The notes beneath the pieces were generated by a model. That model did no database searches, was not told the DNA's origin, and worked only from the letters and a program-made list of their open reading frames with translations. This document shows, in pieces, positions 43,533 through 54,213 of a DNA stretch of 64,000 nt. This stretch comes from Entamoeba invadens IP1. Its lineage: Eukaryota; Evosea; Mastigamoebida; Endamoebidae. How positions within the stretch are numbered: the first letter of the stretch is position 1; each line of letters opens with the position of its first letter. The DNA is taken from positions 180,536 to 244,535 of the forward strand of contig NW_004443648.1 in the NCBI RefSeq assembly GCF_000330505.1. Direction: 5' to 3'. A program made the translations under genes and the position numbers.

Positions 43533-45149
43533 TCAACTCATTTTGAGGAGCTTTCCAACACCTTCAAGCCCAGAAAGTATTTCAAAGTATTCCTGTGGCA
43601 TTGAAGACTCAGTGCAAAATTGTGAAAAGTTCGTTTCTCCAATTTCATTAGCTATGATATTCAGATTGTCTATTGCTTTTTGGTTCTTATTATACTTATC
43701 AAGTGATTTGAACCCATACTTCTCTCTATATTTCGATACAAGAAATAGAACCACATTCCTCAGTTTTTTCTCTTGTTCTTCTTCTTGCATTTCGTTCCGA
43801 ACATTTTCGACGATTTCAACGATGTCAAACATCGGGTCGTCTTCGACTAAATATTCAATTTCAAAGCCATTCGCTGTTTCAAAGTAAATGTAATCATTCA
43901 CATCCCACTCATCCATCCCGATGTTATTAATGCTCCTTTCCTTAATACCTTGTCGAAGATACAAATCCCTCTCCATTGAAATCTCAATATTCGAACACTT
44001 TTGAACAACATCAGAAGTTTTGTATGACCTCCCAGTCACATTATCTTCCACCTGTAGTATTCCACCGTCACACTCAAAGTGTTGTAATAGCAAAACTCCA
44101 CATCGCGTCATCTCACTTTGAGATGGAAACTTCATTTGCTGGTCAATTCCATTCTGTTTGTAATATATAGTGAACCGTTCTTTGTCGACTTTCTGTTCGA
44201 CTTTGACTATCCGAATGGCATTCTGATCTTTGTCGATTAGGTCTGTGACAATTCTCCCTATGAAACAACACCCCGCAGCTACTGTTGGCTCGTTCTTACA
44301 TGTTAAAAGTAGTTTATACTCGTTGGACTTGAATATCTTTTGAAAGCCAAGTGGAGCAGCTCCACGCCCGGTAATAACACAATCACACGTCCCTTGAAGT
44401 TTTCTGGTGTTCATGTCTTCAATAAGAGCAACAGCACTCTCAGTCACTGTTTTATCATATATCTCATAGAATTCAGTTTCAGTGATTTTGATCTGAGTCA
44501 TTGTAATGTCGTTGTCGATACACAAATCGCACCACTGCGCATTCGACTGGAATAAATTTTTGACCTTCTGAACCGCCTCTTTGACTGAGTCGGTGAAGAA
44601 TTTGTTTCGCTCGAGAGAAATTGTGTCGTCCGACTTTTGAATGATCAACTTCTCCAATTCCGTTTCGAACGTGGTGGTCTCGTTGATGGATTTTTTAAAG
44701 ACGCTGTCGATGGTAACAACATTGTTTTCGTACGACACACACCACTGAGTTATATGCGTATGGCCAACATCGAAAAATGCGACGTTTTGTTTAGTTGGGT
44801 GGTTCAACTTGAAGTTGAAATAAAACATTGAAACGGCAACATGTGAAGGTACAAAGAGTGTGTTGATCCCCAAGTACTCTGCAATCGTTGTAAAATAAGG
44901 CGCATAAGCTTCATCTTCACAAGAGATGATTAAATAATACAGTGTAGTATGAACTGCTTGTAAGTCCAACACCAGTTTCGCGAACTGTTTGCAATTCTCA
45001 TTCAAAAATTCAATGCTCTTTGTTTTACTTGGAATATAATGTGATGGAAGAATTTTTGTTTTGAAGGAGAATTTATCGACTACACAAACCGTTGTTTGTG
45101 TTGCTCCCAGGTCTACACCAATTATATACTTTTCAGGTTGCTGTGCCAT
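43533..45149 (-). CDS. Divergent Hsp70/actin-fold ATPase
   Basis: 538 residues. The nucleotide-binding fold shows phosphate-1 (IIGVDLGATQTTVCVV, 8-23), phosphate-2 (NVAFFDVGHTHITQ, about 121-134) and the adenosine motif (CDCVITGRGAAPLGFQKIF, about 258-276). The order matches Hsp70/Hsp110, but identity is low (GATQTT for GTT-type loops) and the C-terminal 200 residues are not a normal substrate-binding domain, resembling the helical tail of Hsp110/Hsp12A-like proteins. No signal or organelle tag. An ATP-dependent chaperone or nucleotide-exchange role is inferred. It sits about 130 bases from the transposon-like element. Confidence 0.78.
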   Translation of the reverse strand: MAQQPEKYIIGVDLGATQTTVCVVDKFSFKTKILPSHYIPSKTKSIEFLNENCKQFAKLVLDLQAVHTTLYYLIISCEDEAYAPYFTTIAEYLGINTLFVPSHVAVSMFYFNFKLNHPTKQNVAFFDVGHTHITQWCVSYENNVVTIDSVFKKSINETTTFETELEKLIIQKSDDTISLERNKFFTDSVKEAVQKVKNLFQSNAQWCDLCIDNDITMTQIKITETEFYEIYDKTVTESAVALIEDMNTRKLQGTCDCVITGRGAAPLGFQKIFKSNEYKLLLTCKNEPTVAAGCCFIGRIVTDLIDKDQNAIRIVKVEQKVDKERFTIYYKQNGIDQQMKFPSQSEMTRCGVLLLQHFECDGGILQVEDNVTGRSYKTSDVVQKCSNIEISMERDLYLRQGIKERSINNIGMDEWDVNDYIYFETANGFEIEYLVEDDPMFDIVEIVENVRNEMQEEEQEKKLRNVVLFLVSKYREKYGFKSLDKYNKNQKAIDNLNIIANEIGETNFSQFCTESSMPQEYFEILSGLEGVGKLLKMS

Positions 45150-45515
45150 TCACTCTTTTTTAAAGTTTTTTTGGTATCTATTTGTCTCTTCAAATGATGT
45201 TTGTCAAATTTCTATTGAATAATTTGTTTATAATTTATGTACTAATAAACAGTGAATTTAAAAATTGAACTTTTGGCTATATTTGATAGTTTTTATTTGA
45301 ATGAATTCAAATTGAAATGAAATTTAAAGCATTATGGAAAAAAAAAAACAAAGGAAATAATACAAAATAAAACATCTGGTTTAAAAAAAAATAAAAAAGC
45401 CATTCATTAATAATAAATAAATTAAATAAAAACAATAAAAAATAAAATGGATGAAAATAAAACGACAGTTAAAGAAACAGCATTTGTTTGATGTAAAGAA
45501 CTAAAAAACAATAAT
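45150..45515. other. AT-rich spacer between divergent genes
   Basis: About 366 bases, A-rich towards the CDC25-like start; nothing coding seen. Confidence 0.5.
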
Positions 45516-46187
45516 ATGACGGATACTCCAGACCTTCATTTGACTCCAAATAGCTTTAAGCCGTCACATCCATCAATGTTCCACAGAATATTTAGCGCTG
45601 TATTTGACCAACCTTTCAATGTGATTGAGCCGTACTACCTTAGAAATTTGATCTTTGAGAAGAACTTTGACCTCTATATTTTCGATTGTAGGTACAATTA
45701 CGAGTATAATGGGGGTCATATTTACTCTGCTGTGCCTTGCCCTTCTCTCTCACAAATTATTGAAATGTTTTTTGGAAAGAAGAAGGAAAACGTTATCATT
45801 GTATTCCACTGCGAATTCTCTCAGAAGAGAGCCCCCGAACTCTGGATGAAATTTAGAGATTTAGATCGATCTGTTAATAAGGAACATTACCCAGAGCTTT
45901 GGTACCCAGATATATATGTTCTTAATGGTGGGTATAGGCTTTTCAGAGAGATCTACCCTGTTTGTTCTATTCTATTATTAGATATTATAAAGTATAATAA
46001 TAGAATATTATTATAATATTTATTTTATAAATTAACTAGTTAGGAGTGTTGTGGTGGATATGTCAAAATGGAAGACAGGCCACTTGGTTCTTCTCCGAAC
46101 ACGAAAGCAAAAATCAGCTACTGCAAACGGTCCACAGACAGAGAACACGGGTGGGATGATTCTCCTCTCCTCCCTCACAAACGTTAA
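45516..46187 (+). CDS. CDC25-like dual-specificity phosphatase, two exons
   Basis: Exons 45516-45959 and 46044-46187 give 195 residues; the 84-nt intron starts GTTTGT and ends GTTAG. Without splicing the protein would end in AT-rich DNA. A rhodanese fold contains the catalytic loop HCEFSQKR (98-105, HC-x5-R), preceded by LYIFDCRYNYEYNGGHI and followed by YPELWYPDIYVLNGGYRLF, all as in CDC25/MIH1. Exon 2 adds ECCGGYVKMEDRPLG, the family's Cys/Tyr-Met C-terminal segment. CDC25 activates CDKs by removing inhibitory phosphates. The long regulatory N-terminus of animal and yeast enzymes is missing; this is close to a bare catalytic domain. Confidence 0.9.
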
Positions 46188-46262
46188 ATGTTTTTTTGTA
46201 TTTTGAGCTATTAACATAGTTCTTAAAATGAAAGATTATAACACCAACTTGAATCATTAAAA

Positions 46263-46973
46263 TCATTTGGAGTAAGTGGCTAGATCTTGATAATACTTCT
46301 CAAGTAAAATATCAAGATCTCCCTCTGGCAAAGCAGGACGTTGAACACCATCGTCATCAGTTATTTTCCCTTGAAGAACATCATTAAATTTCTGATCTAA
46401 CATGGGGTTAATACCTTTGAAGGACTCAACTACTTTACACGACCAGACAAAGTATCCCTGAGCTATACAATATGGTTTACTATTGATTAATATATAATAC
46501 AGGTCATATTGAGTATAGTAATTTTTATAATAAAAATATTATATATATGGTACAGAGAATACAAACAAAGCACAAGGAATGTCTGTGATGAGGTTGTTAA
46601 GGTTGTGTATCTTGTCAGCATACTTGACATACTTTGCACCAAGTGAACACGTTTTCGCATGTTCTACTTGGAGTTTTTTACGTGTGATTTTTGGGAGAGA
46701 CTTATCATCAGTCACTTCTCGAACTATATCAGAAACTTCCTTTCCAAAAGTTGTTTCTATTTCTTCGAAAGTAGTGTGTGTGTCCTCCACAGTATCATGA
46801 AGAAGCGCTGCTTGAAGAGCTTTTATGTCTGTTATTCCACACTCGATCAAGATTTTACTAACGCCAATTGGGTGTACCAAATACGTCACACCATCTTTTC
46901 GACGCTGGTCTTGATGTTTCACTGTTGCGAAAAGTAAAGCGTCGATGTATTGTCCGAGTTGTAATTGGTTCAT
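46263..46973 (-). CDS. MESH1/HDDC3-like HD-domain pyrophosphohydrolase, two exons
   Basis: Exons 46973-46574 and 46462-46263 give 199 residues. The 111-nt intron ends TATAG; its donor GTGCTT is unusual but is the only one restoring phase (TDIP-S-QGYFVWSCKVV). Motifs: ATVKHQDQRRKDG, VHPIGV (H34), ALLHDTVEDT (H59-D60, E63-D64), REVTDDKSLPKI and YADKIHNL. Length and layout match metazoan MESH1, a Mn-dependent enzyme that hydrolyses (p)ppGpp and NADPH 3'-terminal phosphate. No synthetase domain is present. The physiological substrate here is unknown. Confidence 0.9.
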
Positions 46974-47150
46974 ATGGCTTTTTAAGGTTAAATTGTTTTT
47001 CGACAATTTGTAAAAATGAGAACTATGAGGAATTAGAATTATTAGATAGAAGATTTGAGATCAAAAGAAACAACAATAAACACACAATTAAAGCTAAAGA
47101 AAAAGCGCATCGACTTATTATTAGATATATATAAAAAGAACGTGTGAGAT

Positions 47151-47651
47151 TTATTTGTGTTTCTTTGTCATATGTTTGAGCCATTCAAGTCCATCTTTAA
47201 GACCATCCCCTTTAAATGCATCACACTCGATTAATGTCACCTTATCATTTAAAAGTGACTCAAGACCATCAACATGTCCTTTATTTGCCCAAATTAATAC
47301 AGGAAAATGTAATCCCTTAGCATCGTTGACTAACTCTATTAAAGCAGTCTTCGCATCACTAAGTCGTTCCTTGTCAGTGGCATCAATGACAAAGGCAAAA
47401 CATATGACATTACTGTAATAAGTTTTCCAGAGTCTTTGAAACTGTTGTTGCCCACAAACATCCCAAAATATCCATTTGATGTGTTTGACCCCTTTCACTT
47501 TGGCTTCAACTGAATTAAACCCACGCGTCGGCTTGGGAGGAAATATGGCAGGATCAAGCCCATTCAATTTGAGTGTTATTGCTGTCTTCCCAGCTCCATT
47601 CAGTCCACAAAGAAGAACATTAACATGTCGACTATGGAAAAAGAAACCCAT
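47151..47651 (-). CDS. ARF-like small GTPase with altered G motifs
   Basis: 166 residues. Gly2 (MGFFFHS) could be myristoylated. The P-loop GLNGAGKT is intact. The switch I block is PTRGFNSVEAKVK, and W-x-x-WDVCGQQQFQRLWKTYY takes the place of WDVGGQ...R-x-LW-x-x-Y, so the second switch Gly is Cys. The base-recognition motif NKxD is replaced by NKGH(VD). The length is slightly short for ARF/ARL. Guanine specificity may be weakened, or Asp two residues later may substitute. A membrane-traffic role follows from the family. Confidence 0.85.
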   Translation of the reverse strand: MGFFFHSRHVNVLLCGLNGAGKTAITLKLNGLDPAIFPPKPTRGFNSVEAKVKGVKHIKWIFWDVCGQQQFQRLWKTYYSNVICFAFVIDATDKERLSDAKTALIELVNDAKGLHFPVLIWANKGHVDGLESLLNDKVTLIECDAFKGDGLKDGLEWLKHMTKKHK

Positions 47652-48959
47652 CGTTTGAATTTGATGTTTGAAATCTTCATTTTTATATCGAGAATTGTAG
47701 AACTTCCAAGTGACGCTATTTTTAACTTATTTTATTAGTAAAAGTTCTATCGAATATGAAATTTGTTATTGTAAATTGCCATGCTGTTTTTTGTATTTTT
47801 GTTTATGAATTGTTTGTCATTTTTCAATATCTTTTACTTAATAATGAAGGAAAATAAAAAAAAAAATAGATTTTTTTATTTTTAAAAAATATCTTAAAAT
47901 AACATTTTATTCTAATGACACGAAATTAACATTAAAAATTTATGATAAATATACTAAAAAATCGTTATAAAATTACATTAAATTATTAATAAAAAGAATG
48001 TCATTTTGTAGTTTGTTATAATTTATTTTACTTTTAATTATTATAATTATATTTTTTTTACCTTTTCATTTCTTCATTTGAGATTATTTTATTTGGAAAA
48101 GCCAGAAAAATTACATTTTAATACTGGATATTGTTGTTATATTTAACACTTAAGCTATTGTTTTCTAAAGTTATAAGTTATAAGTTATAACTTTAATTAT
48201 TTAAAATAATACAATAGTTTATTTATAAAACAGAAACCAATTTGAATGATAATTAATTATTAAAATTAAAATCAATACATTTTATTATTAATTTTATAAA
48301 AAAGTTAAAAACACACAATTAAATACTGAACTTTAATCTTGTAAACTTATTTATAAAATATGTGATAATTTCGCTTTTGTACGGAACCTTCATCATTTAA
48401 TGTAAATACCATCACGATGACAAACGTATTCTTTTTGTTTATCTAAATCTTATTATTATGTTCATTTGATGTTCGTTAAAACTAATTTCCAAGTTTCAAT
48501 TACTATAATTTACTATTTTTTGGTTAAAATTTGTAATTTACAATATTTTAATAATAACATTGCTTATAACATAATATTAAAAAAATAAAACTTATTATCT
48601 AACTTAAATTGTTGTATTTTTTTTAATAGTTTATAAAGTGTTTAGTTATTATTATATTTATGATTAATTGTTTTATTTATTATTAAGATACTAAAAATAA
48701 AAACAAATTATTGAATGGATTAAATTTTGGGATATTATGAAACAAGAAAAACAATTCCTGATTCCACAAACAATTCTAATAAAAATTAATTAATACAAAT
48801 AATTCAAGTAAACTATACGAAAAACGTTGAAAAGTATCGTTGAAAATTCGTTGTTATTTTAAAAATTATATTTTAACAATATAATAATTATTAAAAAACT
48901 ATATTTCTTAATCGTTTTTGTGAGAGTAAAAAAGACTAAAAAAACTCAGATTTCAATTT
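47652..48959. other. AT-rich intergenic desert
   Basis: About 1.3 kb of very AT-rich DNA between divergent genes, with small direct duplications (TAAGTTATAAGTTATAAC near 48173). No gene, RNA or terminal repeats found. Confidence 0.5.
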
Positions 48960-51900
48960 ATGTTACTCATATCTCTTCTACTCATTTTCTATGTTCGAAG
49001 TGCTCCAGAGAACTGTGTCGAGTACATATCAGAGAACCATTGTGTCCAATGTAGTGATGGGTATTACCTTCAAATGGTGGACAATCCAACCACAGGGATT
49101 CCCTCTCTTCTCTGTGTTCAAAAGGGAACAATTGCGAATTGTGATGCTGAAGACTCTGGTCAGTGTGTCCGATGTCAGTCTGGGTACTACTTAAAGAATA
49201 ATCAATGTGTTGGTTGTACCACTGGGTGTAACTACTGCGATGAGAACCATTGCTTCCAGTGTGGGTCTGTAGATGGTGTTCAGTTATACCTTTCTACCGA
49301 TGAAACGCAATGCGTCGATTGTAGTAAATCAATCAATGATGAAGCTTGTGGAAGATGTTCGTCTGGGACGTACTTCGATACCACCACAAAGTCTTGCGCA
49401 AAGTGTTTCGACAGTTGCGCGTTATGTACGGAAGCAACGAACTGTTTCCAGTGTTCTGAAAAGTTACTTGAAAAGCACGCGGGCACTGCAGCCGACCCAG
49501 ACAAATGTGTTGACATAGTACATTGTTCGACTGGTAAGAATGATGATCACTGTGAGTCGTGTGATGCTGGCTATCGTCTTGAAGGTGGTAACTGTGTTCC
49601 ATGCAATTCCAATTGCACGTTGTGTTATAAGAAAGATGACGGAAAGACACAGTGCACCAAATGTGATGAAGGTTTTGTTCTGAACAAAGGAGAGTGTCAA
49701 ACGAAAGACTCATTAAATTGTGAAGTTGGGAGTGTCACTTATGGGTGTTTGCAGTGCAAGACTGGGTATTTCTTTGATAGCAATTTGGAGTGTGCAGAAT
49801 GTTCTTCTGACTGTGGGTCGTGTGTTTCCGAAGCAAGTAATTGCTTGTCGTGTTCCAAAGACCATTACTTCAAGAGTGGGACAACCACGTGTACAATGAA
49901 AGATGGAAATTGTTCGTTAGTTGATCAAGCTGGATGTAAAGAATGTGCGAACGACTTGAGTGGTGAAGGGTTGAAAAAGACTGGATACTATGTTCCGCCT
50001 GGGAAACAAGAGTGCGAAGAATGTGAAAAGAATTGTAAGCTCTGTGAAGGTGATAAAACGCATTGTACGGCATGTGTCACCAATTATGTGTTAAAAAAGA
50101 ATGGCGATCATTATGAATGTTACAACAAAAGTGAGACATGTATTGCCACTGGTTTGTTGTTTTCCGTGACTTATTGAAAAGAAATACTAACTGAATAGAA
50201 ATGGGGTATTGCACTGAATGCGAGAAAGGATATTTCATCGAAGCTAATGAAAACCAAGACTGCATCAAATGTGATCCGTCATGCGGTACTTGTAAAGACA
50301 AAGACAACTGTTTGACATGCGCAAGAGACTATTACTTGCCTAAGAATATGTCGTCTGTTGAAATGAAAGGGTTCTGTCGCCCTCAAAGTGAAATTAATTC
50401 CGTGTGTCAAGCGAACGTGAACGGATGCGAGAAGTGCAAGGAAGGGTTCTACATCAATAGCAAAGACCCAACCCAATACAACTGTACAAAATGCACAGAT
50501 GAGTGTAAAGATTGTGATTGGCTCTCAGAGGATGGGACTGATGTCACGAAAGGTCATGTCATTTGCACGTCATGTCCGACGGAATTTGGGTATGTCAATG
50601 ACGAAGGCCATTGTGTGCCCTGTTCCGGGCTAAAGAATTGTGCGACGTGTGATAAAGACAAATGCGCGACATGCAATGACGGATACAAGATGGATCCTGG
50701 ATCGAAGTCATGCTCGAAAACCAATTGGGCGTTAATTATTCCCCTTGTGATCTTGGGTGTTATCATAATTGTCATTATCTTGGTACTGCTCATAGCCTTT
50801 GTGTGGTGGAGAAGAACAAAAAGCGTCAAAGCGGAGACTGCAGCGATTAAACCGTTCCACGTCTCTTCTGATCTGGAGTTGATTCTCCTTGGCGCTGATA
50901 ACGAAAAGTTCCCATTGAAGACGGAGAAGTGGGAGCTGACATTCAACCTTGCGAAGTCGAAGGCTGTTGTTGATCAAGAGTATACAGAAACGTTTAACTT
51001 GGCGAATATGTCAAAGAAAGAATATTACTTTGAGTTCCATTTCACGCCAAGTCACAAATACGACTTAGATATCACACCAAAAAGTGCGACACTGAAACCA
51101 TCCACTGCTGTTCCCATAACTTTCAAAATTAAGATGTTGTGCACGGCTTCAGTGAGTGACAATATTGGTATCTCGGCGATGGATATTGATGATCAGAACA
51201 AAGAAACCGCGAAATTCACGATTGTGGTTGAATCCGACTTATCTCTTAAATTGGACCACACTGAATTAAAGCCAATGATGCCGCCAATTGGTGAAGGTGC
51301 ATTTGGGATGGTATTCAGAGGGACGTACAGAGGTAGAGATGTCGCCATTAAGAAAATGAAAGCGAGAAATTTGACACAAGAACAAGAGAAGGAGTTCAAT
51401 CACGAAGTTTCGATGATGACACAGTTGCGCCACAGCTGTGTTGTTGAGTTGATTGGAGCAGTCTACACGGAAGGAGAAATATCTATAGTCACTGAGTTTG
51501 CTGAATATGGATCTCTGAGTAAAGTGTGGGGAAAGCACCCAATTACGTACCAACTCAAAGTGAAGATATTGGACGATATGGCTGTTGCGTTAGCTTACTT
51601 GCATCAGAACACCATTATTCATCGTGATGTCAAAGGCGAGAATTTGTTGTTGTTTTCACTCAACCCCCGTTCGCCAGTCTGCGCGAAGTTAACAGACTTT
51701 GGGACGTGCAGAAACGTATCTGAGAGAAACTTGGCATCAAAGGCGTTATCACAAGGGATTGGAACGCCAACGTACATGCCGCCAGAGTGTTTGCAGAACT
51801 CTTCGGAGTACAGTTACCCCGTCGATGTGTATGCTTACGGTATGGTTTTGTATGAGACATACACCGAGAAGAACGCGTATGAAAATGATGAGCGATTCAA

Positions 51901-52261
51901 TCAGCCGTGGATGATTCCACAGTTTGTCATTGAAGGTAACAGACTTGACAAACCCAGTGGTGTTCCAGAGAATTACTGGGACTTGACCACAAAGTGTTGG
52001 TCACAGAATCCAGAGGACAGACCGACATTTGCTGAGGTTCTCACAAAAATCGAAGGGTGGGGTGAAGACATCAAATATGCTCTGAAGAACGACGGTGACA
52101 AGCATGTGGAAGAGTCCGATGTCTCAAGTAGTTCCACTCCATCTTCCCAAAGCAAAGACATGAGTAAAGGACAAAGCAAGCAACATGAAAACGTCCCCAC
52201 TGAAGCTGATGGAGTGGACAAGAGTATATCCTCGAAGAGTTCGAGTGATGATAAGCACTAA
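48960..52261 (+). CDS. Receptor-like transmembrane kinase (TMK) with CxxC-rich ectodomain, two exons
   Basis: Exons 48960-50151 and 50199-52261 give 1084 residues; the 47-nt intron starts GTTTGTTG and ends GAATAG (CIAT-E-MGYCTEC). A signal peptide (MLLISLLLIFYVRSA) is followed by about 550 residues of furin-like CxxC repeats (for example C-x2-C-x-SGYY), then a TM helix (about 574-600), an MSP-like beta domain (about 625-740) and a TKL kinase: GEGAFG loop (about 764), VAIKK (Lys about 782), HRDVKGEN (872), DFG (897) and MPPE. Catalytic residues are intact. The C-terminal tail is Ser/Lys-rich. This is the CXXC-type TMK family of Entamoeba; the ligand is unknown. Confidence 0.93.
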
Positions 52262-52374
52262 TTGAATGAGCACTGCGTTTCTAATTCAATTGTTTGAGGA
52301 ATTAGGTTTTCCACAATTTGTGGACAGTTGTGGTGTTGCAATAAAAAAAAGACCTTGAATCATAGAAAAATGGA

Positions 52375-53025
52375 TTAAACGAAGGAGGCGTACTCTGACT
52401 CATCTTTTGGCTTGAAGAAGAACGACAAGACGACAGCGGACGCCATTGCAATGGTCTGGAACATAGAGCCGAAGAGATGTAAAAGGAATCCCGACCCGAC
52501 TCCTCGTGAGAATTTACTTTGTTTTGCCTCGTCTTCGAATCCAGCACTCGCAGCAGCGCCGATTCCGATGAACGTTGCAATGTAAAAGAAGAACGAAACG
52601 GCGAAGAACGCGATGTAGACGTAAAGGGAGAATTTGAACATTTTGTCGGCTTGTTTTAAGACAAAAGCTTTCTGTCTGATGTCCAAGAAAGTGTATCCGA
52701 TAGTTCCTAAGAGATAGATAAATTGAATGCACACAAAGCCACAAATGCATTGAAGACTTGCAGACGCATAGTTGTAATTCTTGTCCGCCGTTTCTTGGAA
52801 GTACACCGATGACCCGACATATCGAATAAAAGTCTCCATCGTGTATGTTCCCATATCATTCTGAATCCCGTAATAAGTCAACCCACCGACGTGGCGGATG
52901 CGTAATGAATCCGCCACGTCATATGTGTTTGTGGTCCACTCGTTGAACAACGACGACCCCACCAATATTGCCGCCAAAATCGACAAAGAGAGTGGGACAT
53001 ATTTCACGTATAATGAACAGTCCAT
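52375..53025 (-). CDS. Four-TM membrane protein, claudin-like topology, unknown
   Basis: 216 residues. TM helices at about 8-27, 88-112, 131-158 and 178-205; the first loop (about 28-87) is long and polar (EWTTNTYDVADSLRIRHVGG) and the last segment is followed by a short acidic tail. The topology is that of claudin/PMP22/SUR7-like proteins, but the W-GLW-C-C signature is missing. Family unknown. Its 3' end faces the TMK gene with about 110 bases between stops. Confidence 0.7.
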   Translation of the reverse strand: MDCSLYVKYVPLSLSILAAILVGSSLFNEWTTNTYDVADSLRIRHVGGLTYYGIQNDMGTYTMETFIRYVGSSVYFQETADKNYNYASASLQCICGFVCIQFIYLLGTIGYTFLDIRQKAFVLKQADKMFKFSLYVYIAFFAVSFFFYIATFIGIGAAASAGFEDEAKQSKFSRGVGSGFLLHLFGSMFQTIAMASAVVLSFFFKPKDESEYASFV

Positions 53026-53272
53026 CTTATGATTTTTGAGTTCGTCACATGCAAATTTTGAAGAACTGAAAAGTTGTCAGCTGAAGAGGTTTCTTTTTTT
53101 TCTTTCAAAAATGTTTTTTTAATGGCGGTTTATTACTATAATATATAGTTTATTGAACTAGTAAACAGTTAGAGTATTAATAACATTTTTTGGTAAAAAA
53201 ACAAACTGTTATTCGAATTTATATGAAAAATCGACGATGCGAGAAAGTAAAATGCTCAATCAAAAATTACAA

Positions 53273-53599
53273 TTACAGAAAGACGCAACCGTCTTGCGTG
53301 TTGGGTTGGAAGATTTGTTCATCGGTTGGTGTGTCAACCCTTCCGTCCTTGAATTTATATTCGACATTCTCTTCCTCGCCAATATCGTCTTGATATGTTT
53401 CGAGTAGGGATTCGTCGTCAAGCCACTTTTTAGCAGTTGGGAGGTAAAGTCCAATTCCGTCTTCGGGTAACATGTGGAGTTGACCTGCTATGAATTGAAC
53501 GGAATCTTTTACGGACATGTCGCCGTCGACACGAAGAGTCTTGTATATGATTGGAAATGAGATTGGAAATTTAATGCGCATAGTAACGACTCGGCTCAT
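53273..53599 (-). CDS. Talin-F0-like ubiquitin-fold protein with CaaX box
   Basis: 108 residues from ATG 53599 (an upstream frame extension starts with TTG). Residues 5-85 have the pattern of a talin F0/FERM-F0 ubiquitin-like fold: hydrophobic beta hairpin, VDGDMSVKDSVQFIAGQLHM helix, then GIGLYLPTAKKWLDDESLLE-TYQDDIGEEENVEYKFKD, close in order to talin's DFGLFL...WL...L-x-YY-x-NGD-x-x-EY-x-x. The C-terminus CVFL is a CaaX motif ending in Leu, favouring geranylgeranylation. A lipid-anchored, free-standing F0 module would act at membranes, perhaps binding a Rap/Ras GTPase as talin F0 does; that is inference. Plant MUB/UBL3 proteins have an analogous ubiquitin-fold plus CaaX plan. Confidence 0.65.
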   Translation of the reverse strand: MSRVVTMRIKFPISFPIIYKTLRVDGDMSVKDSVQFIAGQLHMLPEDGIGLYLPTAKKWLDDESLLETYQDDIGEEENVEYKFKDGRVDTPTDEQIFQPNTQDGCVFL

Positions 53600-54213
53600 C
53601 AGTTGCAATGGAATGTATTTGATAATTTCCAGTTTGTCTGTTATTTTGAGTATTTTTTGTTTTTGGTTTAATTTCTATATTCCCGGTTTTGTTCCAACTT
53701 TTGAAGGTAGATTGACAAGTAATGATTTGTGTTTTTGTGATTTGAAAATAGTCTTATTTTGGATTATTAGCAAAAAAAAGTAAAAAAAAGAATTGGGTGG
53801 CTATTTATTTTCTGAATTAGTGGAAATAAAAGAATTGTTTTGTTTAATAATTTGTAATATATTTTTTTATTTTTTTTTGTTCTGTAATATAACTTATTAT
53901 AAATTTTTAATAAAAATTATAAAATAAAAATTTAATTAAATATAAAATATAATAATATTAATAAAACACATAAATATAAAAACATTCATAATGTTATGTA
54001 AAAATATGTTTTTTATCGGTTAATTATATTTAATTATCAGTAAATACTAATATATAATAATACCTTGTATTATAAAAAACAACAACACATTAATTATTCC
54101 GTTAAAACCCGAAAAAATGTTTTTTTTCTGAACTTGGCCTTATGTAAAAAAAGTCAATCTTGAAATATGTTGGAATAAACTTTATTGGTCTTTGAACTTA
54201 AAATTTCAACCCG
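53600..54213. other. AT-rich spacer between divergent genes
   Basis: About 610 bases. TTTGAACTTA about 20 bases before the next ATG may be a GAAC element. No gene. Confidence 0.5.

Noticed and set aside
46032..46217. 61-codon minus-strand frame
   Set aside because: It is the reverse of the second exon of the CDC25-like gene, which completes that protein in phase.
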